The position numbers and the translations under genes were made by a program. The notes below the pieces were generated by a model. The model ran no database searches. It had not been told where the DNA came from and was given only the letters and a program-made list of their open reading frames with translations. From contig CAZLGJ010000124.1 of NCBI GenBank assembly GCA_964559075.1, positions 1-7,735 on the forward strand: a stretch of DNA of 7,735 nucleotides, in the 5' to 3' direction. Every line of letters begins with the position of its first letter. Position 1 is the stretch's first letter. The stretch is from Opacimonas sp964559075 (GTDB taxonomy: Bacteria; Pseudomonadota; Gammaproteobacteria; Enterobacterales; Alteromonadaceae). This document shows positions 5,552 to 7,735 of the stretch, one piece after another.

Positions 5552-6670
5552 ATGCCAACTAAGATCCATGCATACCAAGGTGAACGCACAAGGATAACAA
5601 AGCTACATGTATTATTTCTTATATGTTGCTGTGTGCTGTTGCCGCTAAGTGGGCAAACCTTTGCCAGTGTGCAAACGATTGAGGCCAGCGCCCCCATTAT
5701 CAATAACGACATTGCCAGTGCTCGCAGTAATGCAATTAAAAATGGGCTTTGGCAGATCTTAGAATACTCTGATGCCACTATTTTGAGTAAACACCTGACC
5801 AACAATGGCACACTCGATACCTCCTTACTGAGCATTGCGCAGTTTGACCATCTACAGTACTTCGATATTCTCCAAGAGCGTCATGAAAATGGCAGGTTAC
5901 ATATCGTGATGAGCGTCCAGCTTAGCCCCCTCAAGCAAACTTGCTTACCCGCGCAATATGCAGTCGGAGTGATTGAACCCTATATATTAGATCCGGCTGG
6001 ACAGGCACAAAACCAGTTAACTGAGCTACCGCATTGGCTCATAAGTCAAATTCAACGCAATCGTGATACTCAGCATCAGTGGGTGACCTTAGCCAGTCAG
6101 CCGACAGAGTTAAACGAGTGGCAGTATTTGTTTCACGAACGTAACATGCAATATGCTTTGCAGCTCACTATCGATAATTTGACCGCAGAGTATAGCTTCC
6201 CAACCAAGTACGCGTTTTGGCAAGCCCCGAAAGCAAAGCGCCACTTTGCCTTACGTGCTGCTTTGATAGATACCCACAGCGGGATGACCATTTGGCAACA
6301 AGGGTTTCGCTTCGTCAGTGACTGGGAATGGCAGTTTAATGCGCCGGTTAATTTGTATTCAGAACGTTTCATAAACAGTCAATATCATCAGCTCTTACAA
6401 CAAATAATTACCGAACTGCGCGATTATCTGAACGGTGAACTGAGTTGCCGTGTGGCCAAAGCTTCGGTGACCCGTACTCAGGGTAATCAACTCACGATTA
6501 ACTTAGGCCAACAGCATGGGATCTCAGTTGGTGAGCGGTTTGTAGAGCCACAAAGCCAGCACGAATTTGTAGTGCAGCAGGTGCAGCCGCAGCACAGTCA
6601 GTTGAGCGCCAACATCGCTATTTCGTTATTAAACATTCAACCAAAAACCGTTTTGTATCGTAAACAGTAA
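5552..6670 (+). CDS. flgT: Flagellar assembly protein FlgT (H-ring component)
   Basis: In Vibrio FlgT builds the H ring around the L/P rings and helps place the sodium-motor T ring. The 372-aa product matches the family's length. It has a signal peptide with an unusually long basic N-region (about 17 residues), a hydrophobic core containing three successive cysteines (ICCCVLLPL), and a likely cut after QTFA (residue 38). The mature N-terminal domain opens with the family hallmark VQTIEASAPIINNDIASARS followed by NAIKNGLWQ (residues 40-68). A middle domain and a C-terminal domain (about 300-372, VTRTQGNQLTINLGQQHGIS, then VGERF) follow, the last resembling the FlgT C-terminal beta domain. AGAGGA precedes the ATG by about 4-5 nt. 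It is divergent from flgP and 89 nt upstream of smrA. Neighbouring flgA, flgMN and flgP support the call. Confidence 0.93.
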   Translation: MPTKIHAYQGERTRITKLHVLFLICCCVLLPLSGQTFASVQTIEASAPIINNDIASARSNAIKNGLWQILEYSDATILSKHLTNNGTLDTSLLSIAQFDHLQYFDILQERHENGRLHIVMSVQLSPLKQTCLPAQYAVGVIEPYILDPAGQAQNQLTELPHWLISQIQRNRDTQHQWVTLASQPTELNEWQYLFHERNMQYALQLTIDNLTAEYSFPTKYAFWQAPKAKRHFALRAALIDTHSGMTIWQQGFRFVSDWEWQFNAPVNLYSERFINSQYHQLLQQIITELRDYLNGELSCRVAKASVTRTQGNQLTINLGQQHGISVGERFVEPQSQHEFVVQQVQPQHSQLSANIAISLLNIQPKTVLYRKQ

Positions 6671-6759
6671 ACAATGTGTTTGCTTGAATGTGTGCTTGCG
6701 CTAACATTTGGGATGAAATAGTTAAAAATCTTTAGTGCGACTGAGATATTGGAGGGTAT

Positions 6760-7341
6760 ATGAGTCAAGACGATGAATTATCTATGTTTCGCGAAGAAAT
6801 GGGCGATGTAACTCCTCTAGCGCAAAACGATACCGTGACAACTAAGACTAGCTCCCATTCTTTAGCATCGCAGCTTAAACGCGATGCGCTGATGCAGGAA
6901 GAACAGCACAGTAAATACCAGCTGTCGATGCAGTGTGAACATTGGATCGCACCGCATGATCCAATAAGTTATAAGCAAGATGGTATTCAGGACGGCGTGT
7001 TCAAAAATCTGCGTTTGGGTAAATACTCCTTAGAGGCGCGTTTGACCCTAACGCAAATGACCTTGGAACAAGCCCGTGACCAGCTAGTGCAACAGTTGGA
7101 AAAAGCGTTTCACAAAGGTGATCGTGTGGTACTGGTGCAGCACGGGCTGGGACTTAAAAGCAAGCCGCAACCGGGAAAGCTGAAGAGTTTTGTGCATATG
7201 TGGCTACCGCACTTACCCTTCGTCATCGCTTACCACACCGCGCAACCTAGTCACGGTGGGCAAGCTGCAGCTTATGTGCTATTGAAGAAAAACCCCGACC
7301 AAAAACTCATTAATCGAGAAAAGCATCAGAAGCGCTATTAG
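6760..7341 (+). CDS. smrA: Smr-domain protein of the SmrA (YdaL-like) subfamily, putative DNA endonuclease
   Basis: Smr domains are found in MutS2 and in stand-alone proteins; some have DNA-nicking or RNA-cleaving activity. The E. coli stand-alone forms are SmrA (YdaL) and SmrB. This 193-aa product has the SmrA layout: an N-terminal acidic segment (ELSMFREEMGDVTPL, 6-20), a middle region with RLGKYSLEARLTL (85-97), and the C-terminal Smr fold with LVQHGLG (125-131), LKSFVHMWLP (141-150), AYHTAQPSHGG (157-167) and YVLLKK (172-177). The LDLHG motif of other Smr proteins is replaced by LTLTQ (95-99), and the usual HGKG is HGLG. Loss of LDLHG is, as far as I recall, also seen in E. coli YdaL, so this is a subfamily trait rather than decay. 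GGAGG lies 4 nt before the ATG. A DNA-related role is inferred and no link to motility is evident. Confidence 0.88.
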   Translation: MSQDDELSMFREEMGDVTPLAQNDTVTTKTSSHSLASQLKRDALMQEEQHSKYQLSMQCEHWIAPHDPISYKQDGIQDGVFKNLRLGKYSLEARLTLTQMTLEQARDQLVQQLEKAFHKGDRVVLVQHGLGLKSKPQPGKLKSFVHMWLPHLPFVIAYHTAQPSHGGQAAAYVLLKKNPDQKLINREKHQKRY

Positions 7342-7433
7342 GCTACTCCAGCATTGACAATAGCAGCAATTGACATAATGGCGACAATCACAAATAACCC
7401 GCTAAAGGTGATTCTTTTTTTTCGGTTAAACAT
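7338..7433 (-). CDS. Small single-pass membrane peptide, function unknown (31 aa)
   Basis: An open frame of 31 codons from ATG at 7433 to TAA at 7338-7340 encodes a peptide starting MFNRKKRITFSG. An uninterrupted hydrophobic run, LFVIVAIMSIAAIV, follows, and the peptide ends NAGVA. This is the pattern of a small inner-membrane protein with a positive cytoplasmic N-terminus. Alternatively it is a short signal-like peptide. GGAG lies 5 nt before the ATG, and a promoter-like pair (GTCACA, 16 nt, TATAAA) lies just upstream. The stop overlaps the smrA stop by two bases on the opposite strand, so the genes converge tail to tail. Codons 5-7 (AAAAAAAGA) form the 8-base A run that is the T-run of the smrA terminator on the other strand. 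I do not recognise the family. Translation is inferred, not shown. Confidence 0.55.
   Translation of the reverse strand: MFNRKKRITFSGLFVIVAIMSIAAIVNAGVA
7386..7422 (+). terminator. Probable intrinsic terminator of smrA
   Basis: AATCAC (7386-7391) pairs with GTGATT (7408-7413) around a 16-nt loop. A C and eight T follow (7415-7422), 45-80 nt past the smrA stop. The stem is short and AT-rich, so termination may be incomplete. The same DNA encodes the N-terminal part of the small membrane peptide on the minus strand, which could be why the stem is poor. Confidence 0.5.
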
Positions 7434-7454
7434 TACGGCTCCGAATATTCTTAT

Positions 7455-7482
7455 TTTATAGTGATATGGGTTTATTTGTGAC
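7455..7482 (-). promoter_or_regulatory. Sigma-70-like promoter for the 31-codon gene
   Basis: On the minus strand GTCACA (7482-7477; four of six to TTGACA) is followed after 16 nt by TATAAA (7460-7455; five of six to TATAAT). The predicted start is near 7448, about 15 nt before the ATG at 7433, with the GGAG at 7439-7442 between. The surrounding region (7434-7507) is AT-rich and holds no other gene. Confidence 0.45.
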
Positions 7483-7507
7483 TGCACTTAAATAATTAAG
7501 TTCAATA

Positions 7508-7550
7508 AAAATTTGTTGGCTGCTATTTTGGTGATTAACCAACAAATTTT
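7508..7550 (-). terminator. Intrinsic terminator of purL overlapping its last codons (bidirectional-looking)
   Basis: A perfect 12-bp inverted repeat pairs AAAATTTGTTGG (7508-7519) with CCAACAAATTTT (7539-7550) around a 19-nt loop. Read on the minus strand it is an A-flanked hairpin ending in a run of five T, typical of an intrinsic terminator. The purL stop codon (7535-7537) lies in the loop, so the upstream arm is formed by the last codons of purL. The symmetric A/T ends allow action in the plus direction too. Confidence 0.85.
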
Positions 7551-7735
7551 CGTGCGTTTCTAAACATCCGCATCCACGGACCATCTTCACCCCACTGCGG
7601 GTCGCGCCAAGAGTTAGTCACAGCTCGGAACACGCGCTCAGGGTGTGGCATCATGATAGTCACGCGGCCATCGGTTGAGGTTAAGCCCGTGTTCCCGTGA
7701 CTAGAACCGTTTGGATTAGCCGGGTATGCTTCCGT
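7535..7735 (-). CDS. purL: Phosphoribosylformylglycinamidine synthase PurL, C-terminal end (cut by window edge)
   Basis: PurL makes formylglycinamidine ribonucleotide from formylglycinamide ribonucleotide, glutamine and ATP, the fourth step of purine synthesis. Only the last 66 residues are present; the gene enters from the right edge. They match the end of the large gammaproteobacterial form: TEAYPANPNGSSHGNTG, the segment GRVTIMMPHPERVFR, then WGEDGPWMRMFRNARKFVG at the very end. The His and Glu in PHPE are the class-I glutamine amidotransferase His/Glu of the catalytic triad, so this is the C-terminal glutaminase domain of the fused enzyme. The stop is TAA. It is unrelated to the flagellar genes and marks the end of that block; the AT-rich gap to the 31-codon gene holds only the terminator and a promoter-like site. 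Confidence 0.97.
   Translation of the reverse strand, partial: TEAYPANPNGSSHGNTGLTSTDGRVTIMMPHPERVFRAVTNSWRDPQWGEDGPWMRMFRNARKFVG

Noticed and set aside
5512..5835. A 107-codon minus-strand frame opposite the flgT start
   Set aside because: It crosses the flgT signal peptide region in antisense. The apparent membrane segments are a by-product of the reversed hydrophobic codons.
6671..6759. Terminator or strong promoter between flgT and smrA
   Set aside because: No inverted repeat with a T-run and no promoter better than weak partial matches (e.g. TTGCGC with TAGTTA) could be found; smrA may be read through from flgT.
1..7735. CRISPR arrays, insertion sequences, tRNA or rRNA genes, toxin-antitoxin or phage-defence systems
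   Set aside because: No regularly spaced repeats, transposase-like frames, terminal inverted repeats, cloverleaf sequences or defence-type domains were seen; the window is filled by flagellar, chemotaxis, smrA and purL genes.

Overview
The window is a polar-flagellum and chemotaxis gene block from a gammaproteobacterium, most likely of the Alteromonadales/Shewanella/Vibrio type. Evidence for this is the order flgD-flgC-flgB-cheR-cheV / flgA-flgM-flgN, the presence of FlgP and FlgT (accessory proteins of sheathed or fast polar flagella in Vibrio-like bacteria), sigma-54-type promoters in front of structural genes, and a smrA gene next to flgT. I cannot name a genus from the sequence alone.

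Layout. Positions 1-3014 are read on the minus strand: cheV and cheR (overlapping, translationally coupled), then flgB, flgC and the start of flgD, which runs off the left edge. flgB-flgC-flgD has its own near-perfect sigma-54 promoter at 1209-1224 but can probably also receive read-through from cheVR. From 3183 the plus strand carries flgA (P-ring chaperone), then flgM (anti-sigma-28) and flgN (FlgK/FlgL chaperone). flgM is preceded by a clear FliA (sigma-28) promoter with an overlapping sigma-70-like promoter. flgN ends at a terminator-like inverted repeat and faces the convergent flgP lipoprotein gene (4823-5299, minus). flgP and flgT (5552-6670, plus) diverge from a 252-bp region with a sigma-54-like promoter on each strand. 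flgO, often the partner of flgP, is not there. smrA (Smr-domain protein) follows flgT on the plus strand.

The right edge leaves the flagellar region. A 31-codon ORF (7338-7433, minus), apparently encoding a single-pass membrane peptide, has its own ribosome binding site and promoter-like sequence. Next comes the end of purL (minus), whose transcription terminator is built partly from its last codons.

How the genes fit together: FlgB and FlgC are proximal rod proteins and FlgD is the hook cap. FlgA helps the P ring assemble, and FlgP and FlgT add accessory basal-body or outer-membrane structures. FlgM holds FliA until the hook-basal body is complete, and FlgN delivers hook-filament junction proteins. 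CheR methylates chemoreceptors and CheV couples them to the kinase. The promoters give the expected hierarchy: sigma-54 for rod, hook and accessory genes, sigma-28 for flgM.

I found no mobile element, CRISPR array, tRNA or rRNA, and no convincing undescribed multi-gene system. The most notable observations are the small membrane-peptide ORF, the flgP/flgT region lacking flgO, the overlapping flgM promoters and the purL terminator that overlaps the coding end.
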